DNA of 64,000 bases from Vibrio neonatus (GCF_024346975.1 NZ_AP024886.1:1-64000); one strand, 5' to 3'. Counted from the stretch's first letter, positions 29,721 through 40,134 are shown. A program made the numbers and translations. The notes: generated by a model not told the origin, from the letters alone.

Positions 29721-30878
29721 TTACTCCGCCGCTTCTGGTTTAGATTCGGCTTTGGCTGGCGCTACCTGCACAGGTAAGCCATTGCGCACACGCTGTAATC
29801 CGCCGACGATGATTTTATCGCCCTCGCCTAATCCAGTGTGCACAATCACTCCATTTTCAGTCTGCGCACCTAGCTCAACGTTACGTCGCTCCGCCACGTT
29901 GCCCTCACTCATTAGCATCACGAAATCACCCGCGACATCGGTTTGCACCGCACGACGAGGGATTGCCACCGCATCTTGAGTATTGGTTGAAGCGATCACT
30001 ACATTGATGTGTTGGCCCGGCAATAAAGTATGCTGTTCATTCGGCACTAAAGCGCGAATGGCTAATGTGCCTGTGGTTAAATCAATGCGGTTGCCCACAA
30101 AGTCTAAAGTGCCTTTTTGTGGATGTTGCTGACCATTTTCTAGCTCCAACGTCACTTCAACGCCGCCACTATTCGACTCACCACTATTAGATTCGCCATC
30201 GCCTTGGTATTTATCAAAGCCAAACGCAAGACGCTCTCTTTCGCTAAGCTGAAATGACGCGTGCACAGGATCAAGGCTGACTAAAGTGGTCAATGTGCCC
30301 GATGACGGCGAAAGTAGATCGCCTGTACTGACTTTAGTATCGGAAATACGGCCAGTAAACGGCGCGCTAATTTGGGTATATGAGAGGTTTACTTGCGCTA
30401 GCAATAACTGCGCATTGGCCGCTTGCAATTGCGCATCAGCGCCCAATTTCTCGGCTTGTTTGGTATCAAATTCAGACTGAGAAATACTGCCTCTAGGAAG
30501 CAAGTTTTTCGCACGCAGATAATCGTTTTCTGCACGTTTTAAGTGCGCACTTGCTTGGGCAACAGAGGCTTTGGCGCTGGCAACTTGAGCTTCAAAAGAA
30601 GAAGGCTCTATCGTGTAAAGTAGTTGCCCTTTTTCGACAATTTGACCTTCTTTAAAATGACGTTGTTTAAGATAACCCGTCACTTGCGCAGTGATATCAA
30701 CATCTTCCACTGCCTCAATGCGACCCACATAAGCTTTGCTAGGCTGATACGCGACAATGGCAACAGGTTCGACGATAACAGTAGGAGCGACTGCGGTTTG
30801 TTGTGGCTTTTGCGACTCCCCACAACCTGTAAGCATCAAAGCACTCACCAGACTCACTACTTGTAACGACTTCTTCAT
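29721..30878 (-). CDS. RND efflux periplasmic adaptor lipoprotein
   Basis: Membrane fusion protein of 385 residues (AcrA/MexA type). The signal peptide ends in a lipobox (LMLTGC), giving a lipid-anchored periplasmic protein. Then come the barrel-sandwich half-motif '[20 protein letters not shown]', a helical hairpin (about 95-160) and the return half-motif '[20 protein letters not shown]'. A short repeat [12 protein letters not shown] lies at about 230-240 in a loop. It is the first gene of a two-gene operon with the pump 4 bases downstream. Confidence 0.92.
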   Translation of the reverse strand: MKKSLQVVSLVSALMLTGCGESQKPQQTAVAPTVIVEPVAIVAYQPSKAYVGRIEAVEDVDITAQVTGYLKQRHFKEGQIVEKGQLLYTIEPSSFEAQVASAKASVAQASAHLKRAENDYLRAKNLLPRGSISQSEFDTKQAEKLGADAQLQAANAQLLLAQVNLSYTQISAPFTGRISDTKVSTGDLLSPSSGTLTTLVSLDPVHASFQLSERERLAFGFDKYQGDGESNSGESNSGGVEVTLELENGQQHPQKGTLDFVGNRIDLTTGTLAIRALVPNEQHTLLPGQHINVVIASTNTQDAVAIPRRAVQTDVAGDFVMLMSEGNVAERRNVELGAQTENGVIVHTGLGEGDKIIVGGLQRVRNGLPVQVAPAKAESKPEAAE

Positions 30879-31118
30879 TAATACACCTTTTAAAAATCAA
30901 AACTCTCTTGCACAAAGGCGCGTTTTTCGCCCTCGCAAGAGATGGATAATCAATAAGTGTATTCGTGAAAATCAGCAGTATTAATAAAACAAATGTAACT
31001 AAAATTTACAAAACTAGTTTCATAACAGGTATTCGCCAAAGTATGACAATCACAAAAGCTAATTCAATCTAAAAACACCTAATTGTGTTGCATATTGACC
31101 TTGCTATGACATCTTCCC

Positions 31119-32006
31119 TCACTCAATTTGCAGCTCTTTAACTAACTCCATCCAATCTTTGATTTCTTCACGGAAGTGTTGCTTTTGTGCATCAGAAACA
31201 ATGCCAAGTATGCTGACAATGCTTTGATTAGCGAGCTGGCGATTGCGCTCTAGTTTGAGGGTAAGCTGCTCTGGGTACACCTGCTCTGGTTCATTGACTA
31301 AAAAGGTCAGCTCTTTTTGATAAAAGAACGGATCGTCACGGCGCGCAAACATAGTGTGAATGCGATCGCGCATAGTAATTCGATACAGGGCCCACTCATT
31401 ATGTGAACGCTCTATGTTATTAGCCCAGGTTTCGACAATCACTTGCTGTTCATCGGATACAGAGCCTAGCCAGCGATGTAAATTTTTCTCAATTCGTTCT
31501 TGGTAGTAACGCTTGGCTTGCTGATCGCTTTTACTGGCGAATTTTTTTGTGAACATCTCATGCTTTAGAGTCAAATTCTCGATAAATTCGTCAATTTGCC
31601 CTTTGCTAAGGGAGCGAGACAACAAATACACGTCTGGCGTGGCCTTGTTAGATAAGCGCCGAATATGCGACCGAAACACCTCTTGCTGTTGCTGTAAAAA
31701 CGCCACATCCACGGCAGAGAGTTCGGCATCATATAAGGTTTGTAATTGCGCTTGGTAGTGAGGCAGCTCTTCGGTTTTGTGCCACAGCGCCAATTGTTGT
31801 AAACGCTGATCGAGTATATCTTCTTGTATCCCCGTTAAAGTGACGTAATCTTCCACATACTCAAGCACCACCCAATCTAAATTGCGATAGACCATCTTTG
31901 CGGTACACGCCGTTAACGTCAGTAATAGTGCCCCCAAGATTACGCTTTTTAATCGCCATCGCTTAGGTGCCAAAAAACCGTCTAATTGCAGTCTTATCAT
32001 GCGCAT
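31119..32006 (-). CDS. DUF6279-type lipoprotein
   Basis: Outer-surface or periplasmic lipoprotein of about 295 residues and unknown function. A basic N-terminus and hydrophobic stretch end in a lipobox (LLTLTAC). 'MVYRNLDWVVLEYVEDYVTL' follows, typical of DUF6279 proteins, and the rest is helical and charged. The upstream ATG at 32048 gives a 14-residue extension that spoils the signal peptide. I prefer ATG 32006, with AAGGA about 12 bases upstream. It is monocistronic. Confidence 0.75.
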   Translation of the reverse strand: MRMIRLQLDGFLAPKRWRLKSVILGALLLTLTACTAKMVYRNLDWVVLEYVEDYVTLTGIQEDILDQRLQQLALWHKTEELPHYQAQLQTLYDAELSAVDVAFLQQQQEVFRSHIRRLSNKATPDVYLLSRSLSKGQIDEFIENLTLKHEMFTKKFASKSDQQAKRYYQERIEKNLHRWLGSVSDEQQVIVETWANNIERSHNEWALYRITMRDRIHTMFARRDDPFFYQKELTFLVNEPEQVYPEQLTLKLERNRQLANQSIVSILGIVSDAQKQHFREEIKDWMELVKELQIE

Positions 32007-32355
32007 GTGTATTGTCATCCTTAACTGATACCAATAGCAGTAATTCAATGATTGATTTTAATATCCTCTGTCCATGCAAAGTATTGTAGAATCAGATGAA
32101 AATGGCGAATCGAAATACAAAAAATAGTAATACTAATGAGCGATGCTCTCTTTAAAGATAACGTACTCATACTGCTAAAAATAAATAGCCCCTGTATAGC
32201 GCGAATGATAATCTGTTTTAGTTAGAGCAATGGATTTACACCCTCATCTTGATACAGCGATTACCGATATTGGGTAAACACTCTTACCTATGTCACGCTG
32301 TGTCTACATAACGTCTCTCATGACCCATTGGAGACGTATAAAAGGAGTTATTAGA
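32007..32355. other. Intergenic region before the GST gene
   Basis: About 350 bases between divergent genes with no credible ORF. It must carry both promoters. I see one partial Fur-like stretch (GAATGATAATCTG near 32200) but nothing I would call a site. Confidence 0.4.
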
Positions 32356-32979
32356 ATGTCTTTAGTGTTGTACTACGCACCCGGCGCATGTTCTGGCGTG
32401 ACTATCACAGCGATGATTGAGTTAGGACTTGAATGTGAGTTTAAAAAAGTCGATTTAGCATCTGGCGAGCAAAAAACACCGGCTTATCAGCAGATTAACC
32501 CATACGGTAAAGTGCCTGCGGTGACGGTAGACGGACAACTCCTAACAGAAAATCCTGCCATTTTGATCTACCTGAATTCACTAGCAACGTCATCGAAGTT
32601 AATGCCCGATACTGACTGTGCTTTACAGCGCTCGCTGTACTATTCCGATCTCATGTGGCTGTCTAGCTCGGTACACCCATCGGTGCGACATGTGTGTATG
32701 CCGTCGTATTATACCCAGAGTAGTGATACCTACGATGTTGTTACTAAAGGAATCAAACAACTGACCCTTTACTTCACTATGGCTAATCAGCGTTTACAAA
32801 ACTCGACATGGTGGTATGGCGAGCAGTGGTCTATTTTTGATACCTATTTGCATTGGTGTTATACCCGCGCTCTGCGAGGAGGATTCGCTTTAGATTCATT
32901 CCCCGCGCTGCTGTCTCATCAACAGCGTCTTGAGGCAAGACCGAGCTTTGCCATTCGACAACAAATAGAACAGCGCTAA
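32356..32979 (+). CDS. Glutathione S-transferase family protein
   Basis: Protein of 207 residues with a thioredoxin-fold N-terminal domain (MSLVLYYAPGACSGVTITAM) and 'NPYGKVPAVTVDGQLLTENPAI' at about 48-69. That block contains the cis-Pro (VPA) and the glutathione gamma-Glu-binding (E-N) elements; a helical C-terminal domain follows. The layout matches the bacterial beta/GstA-like class. The start is ATG 32356, with AAAGGAG at 32341-32347; an in-frame ATG at 32290 lacks a ribosome site and adds a non-homologous lead. It lies 44 bases before the AraC regulator. Confidence 0.87.
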   Translation: MSLVLYYAPGACSGVTITAMIELGLECEFKKVDLASGEQKTPAYQQINPYGKVPAVTVDGQLLTENPAILIYLNSLATSSKLMPDTDCALQRSLYYSDLMWLSSSVHPSVRHVCMPSYYTQSSDTYDVVTKGIKQLTLYFTMANQRLQNSTWWYGEQWSIFDTYLHWCYTRALRGGFALDSFPALLSHQQRLEARPSFAIRQQIEQR

Positions 32980-33023
32980 CTGCCCGCTGACCAAATGTAC
33001 AATTAACTCAGGTCGATGTTGTT

Positions 33024-33851
33024 ATGGTGCCAAGTAAAATTATTCCCAGAGGCCGCACTGCAAAAGTGCTCAATATCCAAGGCCATGAGCCGGATGGAAT
33101 TTGGCTACCGCACCGCCACGATTACTATGAAGTGATGTGGTCGCTAGAAAGTCGCGGGCACCATTGCATCGACTTTATCCAATACCCATTAGCCAAAAAT
33201 CGCGTCTTTCTTATCTCTCCCGATCAGGTACACGATGCTCGGCAGTTAAAGGGAGGATTGCGTGTTGTCGCCTTCAAAAGTGAGCTTTTTGAACACACAA
33301 CTCGCCAGCAAGCAACTATGTTTACTTTGGGTTTTGATAAAGCCTTTCAAGTACCTTATTTAGATTTAGATGAACAAGGTGCGCAGCAACTCAACAAACT
33401 GTGGCAACTACTTGAAGAAGCGGATCAAGAACAAAATAGCGCGCTATTGGAATCGTTACTGTCTAGTTACTTGCGATACTTATGCCGTTATAAACAAGAT
33501 ACGAGCTTATCATCCGAACCCCGCGCCCTTGACCCTCGGGTGTTAAAGATAGAATCGCTTATCGAGCAACATTATCGGAACTATAAACGTTGCGATTTTT
33601 ACGCGGCAACCATCAACCTCACCGCCAAACGCACCAATGAGTTGATGAGAAATAGCCGAGGCAGAACCGTCACCACCAGCATCATTAATCGGGTCTGTTT
33701 AGAAGCAAAGCGAGAGCTAACTTTTACCACTAAATCTGTGCAAACCATCGCTCAGCAATTGGGTTATGAAGACAGTTCCTATTTTAGCCGCTTATTTAAA
33801 AACCAAGAGGGTTGCTCACCCACCGACTATCGATTAAAAATGTTCAAATAG
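33024..33851 (+). CDS. AraC-family transcriptional regulator
   Basis: Regulator of 275 residues: an N-terminal cupin ligand domain ('LPHRHDYYEVMW' near 28-40) and a C-terminal double helix-turn-helix (about 175-275; 'TIAQQLGYEDSSYFSRLFKN' is the conserved second HTH). The Bcr/CflA transporter gene follows 122 bases downstream on the same strand, and the GST precedes it. Control of either is plausible but not shown. Confidence 0.87.
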   Translation: MVPSKIIPRGRTAKVLNIQGHEPDGIWLPHRHDYYEVMWSLESRGHHCIDFIQYPLAKNRVFLISPDQVHDARQLKGGLRVVAFKSELFEHTTRQQATMFTLGFDKAFQVPYLDLDEQGAQQLNKLWQLLEEADQEQNSALLESLLSSYLRYLCRYKQDTSLSSEPRALDPRVLKIESLIEQHYRNYKRCDFYAATINLTAKRTNELMRNSRGRTVTTSIINRVCLEAKRELTFTTKSVQTIAQQLGYEDSSYFSRLFKNQEGCSPTDYRLKMFK

Positions 33852-33973
33852 TGCTAACACTCCGGTCTATTGTGAATACCTGCATCACATTATTTAGCGC
33901 ATAATTTGGGTTCTACTCTCAAAAGTACAAAGCCGTTTCTGCAATTTTGTACCTCAAAGCATGTGACTAAATA

Positions 33974-35173
33974 ATGACAGCCAAAAACTCGAAGCCCATA
34001 TTTCACCTAACGCTAGCGATGATGCTCACCCTTGGCGCTATCTCAGGGCTAACGCCTCTTTCTATGGATATGTACTTGCCGGCAATGCCAATCATGGCAA
34101 CCGATCTCGCCACCAGTATCAACAGTATCCAATTCACTTTAACCATCTATATGGCAGGCTTTGCGATAGGACAAATTATCCATGGACCGCTTTCCGACAG
34201 TTATGGCCGTAAATCGGTATTGATGATAGGTATCGCGCTGTTTGGCATCTCGTCACTAACCAGCGTATTTGTCGATTCGGTTTTTGCATTGACACTTTCT
34301 CGTTTGTGTCAGGGACTGAGCGGCGCCACAGGCGCGGTTGTGCTGATGGCGTTGATTCGCGACATGTTTAATCGCGAGGCGTTTTCTCGAGTGATGTCTC
34401 TAGTCAGTTTGATCATGACCATAGCCCCACTCGTTGCTCCTTTAATTGGCGGCTACCTTACCGTGTGGTTTGGATGGCGCTCAATCTTTATATTATTAGC
34501 CAGCTTATCAGTAGTGATGATCCTGCTTATTGCTAAGCAGCTTCCAGAAACACTGCCCGTAGAAAAACGTCAACCTCTCAGGTTTCGTGCCATCTTCCTA
34601 AATTACATACAAGTTTTGCGCAATAAGAAATCCCTTGGGCTCATCGCTTGTGACTCACTTGCCTTTACCGGAATGTTTTCGTTCTTAACCGTAGGTTCGT
34701 TTGTTTATATCGATATTTTTGGAGTGAAGGTTGAACACTTTGGCTACCTGTTTGGTCTGAACGTAATTACCATGACCTTATTAACTATGGTCAATGCAAG
34801 ATGGGTGGTGAGCATTGGCGTACACAGTTTATTGCGCGCAGGCTTGGCGCTCATCGTTCTGGCAAGCATTGGTTTAGTTAATGTGTGGTACTTTGATTTA
34901 GGTATTATCGGATTGGTTCCTTGCATCATGGTATATGTGGGGTCAATTGGACTGATTAACAGCAATTGCATGGCGCTGTTACTCAACAACTACTCTTCTT
35001 TAGCAGGTACCGCATCAGCACTGGCAGGGACCATCCGCTTTGGTATGAGTGCCGTACTAGGCTCCATTGTGGCAGGTTCCCCGCATAATCCGACTTTCAC
35101 CTTGGTATTAAGCATGGCGCTGTGCGCGTTAGGGGCAACTTGTGCTTATGTCTATACGGCTCGCAATGCCTAA
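33974..35173 (+). CDS. Bcr/CflA-family MFS drug transporter
   Basis: Twelve-segment major facilitator of 399 residues. The family-defining opening 'LTPLSMDMYLPAMPIMATDL' and the motif-A loop 'GPLSDSYGRKSVLM' are present, as is 'SRLCQGLSGATGAVVLMALIRDM'. These are hallmarks of the Bcr/CflA bicyclomycin-chloramphenicol efflux group. The actual substrate is unknown. It ends at a strong shared terminator with ydhF. Confidence 0.9.
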   Translation: MTAKNSKPIFHLTLAMMLTLGAISGLTPLSMDMYLPAMPIMATDLATSINSIQFTLTIYMAGFAIGQIIHGPLSDSYGRKSVLMIGIALFGISSLTSVFVDSVFALTLSRLCQGLSGATGAVVLMALIRDMFNREAFSRVMSLVSLIMTIAPLVAPLIGGYLTVWFGWRSIFILLASLSVVMILLIAKQLPETLPVEKRQPLRFRAIFLNYIQVLRNKKSLGLIACDSLAFTGMFSFLTVGSFVYIDIFGVKVEHFGYLFGLNVITMTLLTMVNARWVVSIGVHSLLRAGLALIVLASIGLVNVWYFDLGIIGLVPCIMVYVGSIGLINSNCMALLLNNYSSLAGTASALAGTIRFGMSAVLGSIVAGSPHNPTFTLVLSMALCALGATCAYVYTARNA

Positions 35174-35218
35174 TTTAAATAGCGCATCGACTTTTCTATA
35201 AGCATCTGAAATAAACAA

Positions 35219-35250
35219 AAATGGCTTAGTTGTTCGCAACTAAGCCATTT
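35219..35250. terminator. UUCG-tetraloop bidirectional terminator
   Basis: Fourteen-base perfect stem (35219-35232, 35237-35250) closed by a TTCG loop, between convergent Bcr/CflA and ydhF. The A run before the stem and T run after it allow termination from either side. Confidence 0.85.
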
Positions 35251-35281
35251 CTCATTAAGTATTTTGCTTTTTATGTTTTGT

Positions 35282-36190
35282 CTATGGCACACCATGGCCT
35301 TTCGACGCTACCCACACTCGATACCATTGTTCGTTGGTCATATCCAGTTTAAGTGCCTCTACCGCTGAGGTTACGCGCTCTATCTTGCCTGAACCGATAA
35401 TTGGCAGTGGTTTTGATGGCAGTTTTCTGACCCAAGCGTAAATCACTTGATCAATACTGCATGCCCCTAACTCTTCTTTTAATGCTTCTAGTTCGCCTCG
35501 AACGCGCTGTGCTTGCTCGGTATCACCACCAAAAATAGCGCCACCTGCTAGACACGACCATGCCATAGGGCGAGTGCGTAAGGTTTGCATGAGATCGAGT
35601 GTGCCGTCATCGGCGACATCAAAGTTTAATGGGTTAATTTCAACTTGGTTGGTCACCAAAGGCACATCTAGGCGCGATTGCAGTAACTCAAAGCCGCGCG
35701 GAGTAAAGTTTGATACGCCAAAATGCGAAACCTTACCTGACGCTTTTAAAGTTGCAAAAGCTTGCGCCACTTCATCTGCGTCCATCAAGGCATCTGCGCG
35801 GTGGAGCAACAATACATCGATATTGTCCACTTGCAGGTTACGCAGCGAGTTCTCTACCGAAGCGATGATGTGTTGCTGTGATGAGTTGTAGTGATTGATT
35901 TTGCGTTGCGGGGTTTTGTCGCCGCAGAGCATGATATTGCACTTAGTGACAATTTGAATTTGCTGGCGAATGCTTTTATCTAATGCCAGTGCTTCACCAA
36001 ACAAGCGCTCACACTCGTAGTTGCCATAGATATCAGCGTGATCGACGGTGGTTACGCCTAGCTCTACGTGCTGACGCAAAAATGCAAGACGTTGCTCTGG
36101 GGTCATATGCCAATCAGCAACACGCCAATATCCTTGTACTAACTCTGATAACTGCGGTCCCTGTGGGGCGAGAATCACTTTCTGTACCAT
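35282..36190 (-). CDS. ydhF: Aldo/keto reductase YdhF
   Basis: NADPH-dependent oxidoreductase of the AKR superfamily, 302 residues, close to E. coli YdhF (298). Seen: 'GVTTVDHADIYGNYECE' (catalytic Asp and Tyr), a Lys at IVTKCNI, His at VLLLHRADAL, and the cofactor block 'PLPIIGSGKIERV'. Physiological substrate unknown. Monocistronic, ending at the UUCG terminator. Confidence 0.92.
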   Translation of the reverse strand: MVQKVILAPQGPQLSELVQGYWRVADWHMTPEQRLAFLRQHVELGVTTVDHADIYGNYECERLFGEALALDKSIRQQIQIVTKCNIMLCGDKTPQRKINHYNSSQQHIIASVENSLRNLQVDNIDVLLLHRADALMDADEVAQAFATLKASGKVSHFGVSNFTPRGFELLQSRLDVPLVTNQVEINPLNFDVADDGTLDLMQTLRTRPMAWSCLAGGAIFGGDTEQAQRVRGELEALKEELGACSIDQVIYAWVRKLPSKPLPIIGSGKIERVTSAVEALKLDMTNEQWYRVWVASKGHGVP

Positions 36191-36345
36191 TAACTACTCC
36201 AAGTTTTTGTCGGTCGAGTAAGTCATCATCCTATGTGCTGGGTTGGCATTGCTCAATTAGCGAGTATTTAAATTGCGCCGCTAAAGCTTAAAACTGCGAG
36301 ACTCGGCACACATTGCAGGGCAAGGCATAACCGTTTATCGCCTTG

Positions 36346-36963
36346 TTAGTGAGAATTGAATGTTTGCTTTGTGAGCGAATAGACCAGTTGAATGCCGTTT
36401 TTATCACTTGTCCATTGTACAAAGCGTTGCCGGTCGGCAGTTTGCCACAGCAATACTCTTGGCTCACTGGCTCGATATTGCTGCAAAAGCTGCTGGACTT
36501 GTTTATCAACCAAATTAGCTGGGGTTTTGCTTAATGCTTTTTCTATATTCAGTGACTCACCCCCTAGCTCAATATTGACCAACTGAAAGCCATCGCTTCT
36601 TAAACCCAATTGCAACTGATTAAAGTGCACCAAACTAAAGTCACTGCTTAATGTCAGGACGGGGCTGAGTGGGGGGCTGTGATTGCTCGCAAATGATACT
36701 AGTGCATACATAGGCGTTCGGTGTATCACTATTTGATCCCTGCAAAATAGTGGCGCATTATTTTCGCCGTCATCTGCGGCATCATCTTCCGCACAATCAA
36801 ACCAATCACCCGATTGAGCAAACTCTTTTGCTGACCACAGCGCAAATTGTGACGAAATAAAAGGCGCAAACCACAGCGGGTGAGCAGCGGCAAAAAGTTT
36901 AGTGGGCAACAGAGCCAACAGCATCAATCCACCAACTAAAAGCCACTTTTTCCAAGGCATCAT
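36346..36963 (-). CDS. Exported protein of unknown function
   Basis: About 205 residues. I start at the ATG pair 36963/36960, which gives a textbook signal peptide (MMPWKKWLLVGGLMLLALL, cleavage after KLFA). A longer frame reaches 37056 but places that signal 31 residues inside. The mature part has two Cys (FDCAED, LFCRDQ) likely to form a disulfide, and no recognisable domain. It diverges from malS. No name can be given. Confidence 0.6.
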   Translation of the reverse strand: MMPWKKWLLVGGLMLLALLPTKLFAAAHPLWFAPFISSQFALWSAKEFAQSGDWFDCAEDDAADDGENNAPLFCRDQIVIHRTPMYALVSFASNHSPPLSPVLTLSSDFSLVHFNQLQLGLRSDGFQLVNIELGGESLNIEKALSKTPANLVDKQVQQLLQQYRASEPRVLLWQTADRQRFVQWTSDKNGIQLVYSLTKQTFNSH

Positions 36964-37139
36964 ATCTGTGATCTCTGCGACATAAGGTGTTGAAGAATCA
37001 AATAAAACATAGTGCTTACTGTACTCCATTAGCTTTGCGCAGTTGATGATCTGCACTGCAAATTCCCATCAAGCTATTTGAGCTACATGCTGAGTTTGGT
37101 CATTCTAAAGTGAGTTTATTTACGACCAAGGGAACCTTT

Positions 37140-39275
37140 ATGACGATAAGAAAAAGCCTCGCTTATAGCGCCGTACTCAGCTCTTTTACTTTAAATGCAC
37201 TTACTTTAAATACACTGGCTTTAAGTGCCATTACTATAAGCACGCTCGCATTAAGTACGCAGCTCGCCTACGCCGCAGGCCCGAATATCTCTATCGCCAC
37301 TTCAACCACAGCGCGAGATTTCCCTCTTAGCGCCAGTGAGCCTTTGATCGTTACCTTAAATAAGAACCAATATACCTTCACGGTCACTGGATTAAACGGA
37401 GATTGTGCATCTGACTCATCGCAGAAAATACGGTTTAATACCCCGCTTGCGCTCAATTGTCATACGCAAACTGAACTGCCGTTTAATATTCGATTTTCTG
37501 GTGACTACGCCATTTTTTATGACAATCAGCAACACACTCTGCTGATCAAACGCCAACCAACACAATCGAAAAAACAAACCTTTGTCCGTCCTTTACCTAA
37601 AGTCGGTTGTGAAGTTTATAGCGATATGCCAGCACAAATTAATGTTGCGGACACGTTTGCTGACGGTACGCGCCTAAAAGAAGCCTTTAGTGGGCAAGTG
37701 GCGACAGTGAACAATGGTGTAGTGGTGTTTAACCCCACTCGCAACACGGGAAGCGTGATGCTCATTGAACAAGCCTCCCCTGCACCTCACACCGCAAAAT
37801 CGTTAGATTGGCGCAATGCTAATATCTACTTTGTGATGGTAGATAGATTCAATAATGGTGATAGCAGTAATGATCATAGCTATGGGCGTCAGCAAGATGG
37901 TAAACAAGAGATTGGCACCTTTCATGGCGGTGACTTACAAGGTGTAATTAATAAACTCGATTACATTCAATCCCTTGGTACCGATGCAATTTGGCTCTCC
38001 CCTATTGTAGAGCAAGTACATGGCTTTGTGGGTGGCGGCGATAAAGGCTCTTTTCCTTTCTATGCTTATCACGGCTATTGGTCACGAGATTTCACCAAGA
38101 TTGATGAAAACTTTGGTAATGACAACGACTTAAAAACATTGGTCGAGCAAGCGCACAAACGCGGCATCAAGGTAATGTTAGATGCGGTGATCAATCACCC
38201 AGGTTACGCCACCTTAGCCGATCTTGAATTTGATCACATTGATGTACTCAAAGCGGCCGCCAAAGGCCAAGATCTCACTAAATGGCAACCAAAATCAGGT
38301 AAAAACTGGCACTCCTCTCATGAGCTTATCGACTACCAGAGCCAAAATTGGTCGCAATGGTGGGGAGCAGATTGGGTGCGCTCAGGCCTGCCGGGTTACG
38401 ATAAACCCGGTAGCAGTGACAAAACATTAACGCTAGCTGGGCTGCCTGATTTTAAAACCGAATCAGATAAGTTTGTCACACCGCCGCTGTGGTTGTTAGA
38501 TAACCCCGGCACGCATGTAGTGGCAAAAGAGCATTATCGCGTTGCCGACTATTTAGTTGAGTGGCAAACCGACTGGGTGAAACGTTTTGGCATCGATGCT
38601 TTTCGTGTCGACACAGTAAAACACGTGGAAGGCGATGTTTGGCTAGATCTAAAAGCGCAAGCCAGTGAAAAATTAGCACAATGGCAAAAAGAGAATCAAC
38701 GCCCACAGCAACCATTTTGGATGATGGGAGAAGTATGGGCGCACTCGGCTTATCGCTCACCGTATGCCGATGAGGGCTTTGACGCTCTGATTAACTTTGA
38801 TATGCAAAAACAATTGGATAGAGGGGCGACCTGTTTCTCCGATATGCGTAAAACGTATGCCAATTACAGCACCGAAATTCAGCAAAATCCGGGGTATACG
38901 CCTGTTAGCTATATGTCTTCTCACGATACCGAGCTGTTCTTTTCACGCTTTAAATCTTTTGAGATGCAGCGCAATGCAGCCAACGCTTTACTGCTATCAC
39001 CGGGCGCTATTCAAATTTATTATGGCGACGAAATAGCCAGAGAAATTGGCCCGTATGCGGACGATTTTCATCAAGGCACACGCTCAGATATGTTGTGGAA
39101 GCTCGATGCTCAGCGAGAGGATTTGTTAGAACACTGGCAAACACTGGGGCAATTTCGTCAGCGCCACCCAGCAATTGGCGGCGGCGTACATAAAGATCTC
39201 AAGCAGAGCAGAGGTTACGCTTTCTCTCGCACCCTCGATGATGATGCAGTGATTGTGTATTACTCAGGTAGATAA
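37140..39275 (+). CDS. malS: Periplasmic alpha-amylase MalS
   Basis: Glycoside hydrolase family 13 enzyme, 711 residues, homologous over its length to E. coli MalS (676), which cleaves maltodextrins in the periplasm. Seen: 'IYFVMVDRFNNGDSSNDHSY', 'EIGTFHGGDLQG', DAVINHPG (region I), nucleophile Asp in 'DAFRVDTVKHV', acid Glu in 'MMGEVWAH', and Asp in SSHDTEL. The C-terminus (VIVYYSGR) matches the family end, so it is complete. Cys pairs probably form Dsb-dependent disulfides. Start ATG 37140 has AAGGGA upstream; a GTG at 37110 is less likely. The signal peptide is unusually long and repetitive. Confidence 0.92.
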   Translation: MTIRKSLAYSAVLSSFTLNALTLNTLALSAITISTLALSTQLAYAAGPNISIATSTTARDFPLSASEPLIVTLNKNQYTFTVTGLNGDCASDSSQKIRFNTPLALNCHTQTELPFNIRFSGDYAIFYDNQQHTLLIKRQPTQSKKQTFVRPLPKVGCEVYSDMPAQINVADTFADGTRLKEAFSGQVATVNNGVVVFNPTRNTGSVMLIEQASPAPHTAKSLDWRNANIYFVMVDRFNNGDSSNDHSYGRQQDGKQEIGTFHGGDLQGVINKLDYIQSLGTDAIWLSPIVEQVHGFVGGGDKGSFPFYAYHGYWSRDFTKIDENFGNDNDLKTLVEQAHKRGIKVMLDAVINHPGYATLADLEFDHIDVLKAAAKGQDLTKWQPKSGKNWHSSHELIDYQSQNWSQWWGADWVRSGLPGYDKPGSSDKTLTLAGLPDFKTESDKFVTPPLWLLDNPGTHVVAKEHYRVADYLVEWQTDWVKRFGIDAFRVDTVKHVEGDVWLDLKAQASEKLAQWQKENQRPQQPFWMMGEVWAHSAYRSPYADEGFDALINFDMQKQLDRGATCFSDMRKTYANYSTEIQQNPGYTPVSYMSSHDTELFFSRFKSFEMQRNAANALLLSPGAIQIYYGDEIAREIGPYADDFHQGTRSDMLWKLDAQREDLLEHWQTLGQFRQRHPAIGGGVHKDLKQSRGYAFSRTLDDDAVIVYYSGR

Positions 39276-39286
39276 CTGAAATGAAT

Positions 39287-39332
39287 CAGCAAGCTCCCCT
39301 TACCTATGGAGTGTGTAAAATGGAGCTTGCTG
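39287..39332. terminator. Terminator between malS and the siderophore-interacting gene
   Basis: Eleven-base perfect arms (39287-39297, 39322-39332) with a 24-base loop, between convergent stops. The loop is long, so efficiency is uncertain. Confidence 0.55.
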
Positions 39333-39363
39333 GTTTAACTGTTTATAAAACTACAACCCCACG

Positions 39364-40134
39364 TTATTCATGCGCTTCGGCGTCTTGTTTTTTCAATACT
39401 TTATGCCCGTCTTCTGCAATGCCCTCTTTCCAATAACTGCTGATATAAATGTCATCCTTAGGGATATTTTTATCGTTTCTAAAGTATTGGCGCAGCTCAC
39501 GCATAGAATCAAAATCACTCGCCACCCAAACAAAGGGAGAACCATCCAACCAAGGCAATGCTTGCACTGCTTTATTTAATGGCTCATCTGTAATCCAAGT
39601 AACTTGCATATTGCTCGGGAGCGAAAGTGTTTGAATATCGTCTTGGTGAGTCACTTTGATCACCGCATACCCTATCGCTTGCTTAGGCAATGTTTGCACC
39701 TTGGCTGATAACGCGGGCAAACCTGTCATATCCGCCACCATAAAAAACCAGTCGGCATCAGTATTAATGGGCGCGATTGCGCCCGGCCCCATCAAACTAA
39801 TCTCATCGCCCACTTGCGCGGCATCGGCCCAACGAGTTGCAAAACCGCTGTCTGGGTCGTGGGTAATGTGACGCACAAAGTCGACTTCGATAGCGGCAGT
39901 CTCTGGCATGAAACGTCGAATGCTATAAGTGCGCAGAATTGGGCGAGAATCAGGGGCTATCTCAGAAATGGTATTGCCTTGCGCATCAAACAGAAACTTA
40001 ACATAGCTCGCTGCGCAATCTTCAGGGAAATTAGCCAGTGCCTCGCCTTGTAACACCAGCCTTTGCATATTAGGAGAAATGCGCTGCGTACTAACAACGG
40101 TCACTCGCTTAGGTGTTGGTTTTTTTCGACTCAT
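39364..40134 (-). CDS. Siderophore-interacting protein (ViuB/YqjH-like ferric reductase)
   Basis: FAD-binding SIP-family protein of about 256 residues that releases iron from imported ferric siderophores by reduction in the cytoplasm. Seen: FAD-binding motif 'RTYSIRRF' (about residues 65-72), then 'GFATRWADAAQVGDEISLMG' and the NAD(P)-side domain. The C-terminus 'SSYWKEGIAEDGH' is family-typical. ATG 40134 is preferred over a GTG at 40182, since GGCAGGGA lies just before the ATG. A Fur-like box lies about 95 bases upstream. It is transcribed away from the yeaR operon. Confidence 0.86.
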   Translation of the reverse strand: MSRKKPTPKRVTVVSTQRISPNMQRLVLQGEALANFPEDCAASYVKFLFDAQGNTISEIAPDSRPILRTYSIRRFMPETAAIEVDFVRHITHDPDSGFATRWADAAQVGDEISLMGPGAIAPINTDADWFFMVADMTGLPALSAKVQTLPKQAIGYAVIKVTHQDDIQTLSLPSNMQVTWITDEPLNKAVQALPWLDGSPFVWVASDFDSMRELRQYFRNDKNIPKDDIYISSYWKEGIAEDGHKVLKKQDAEAHE

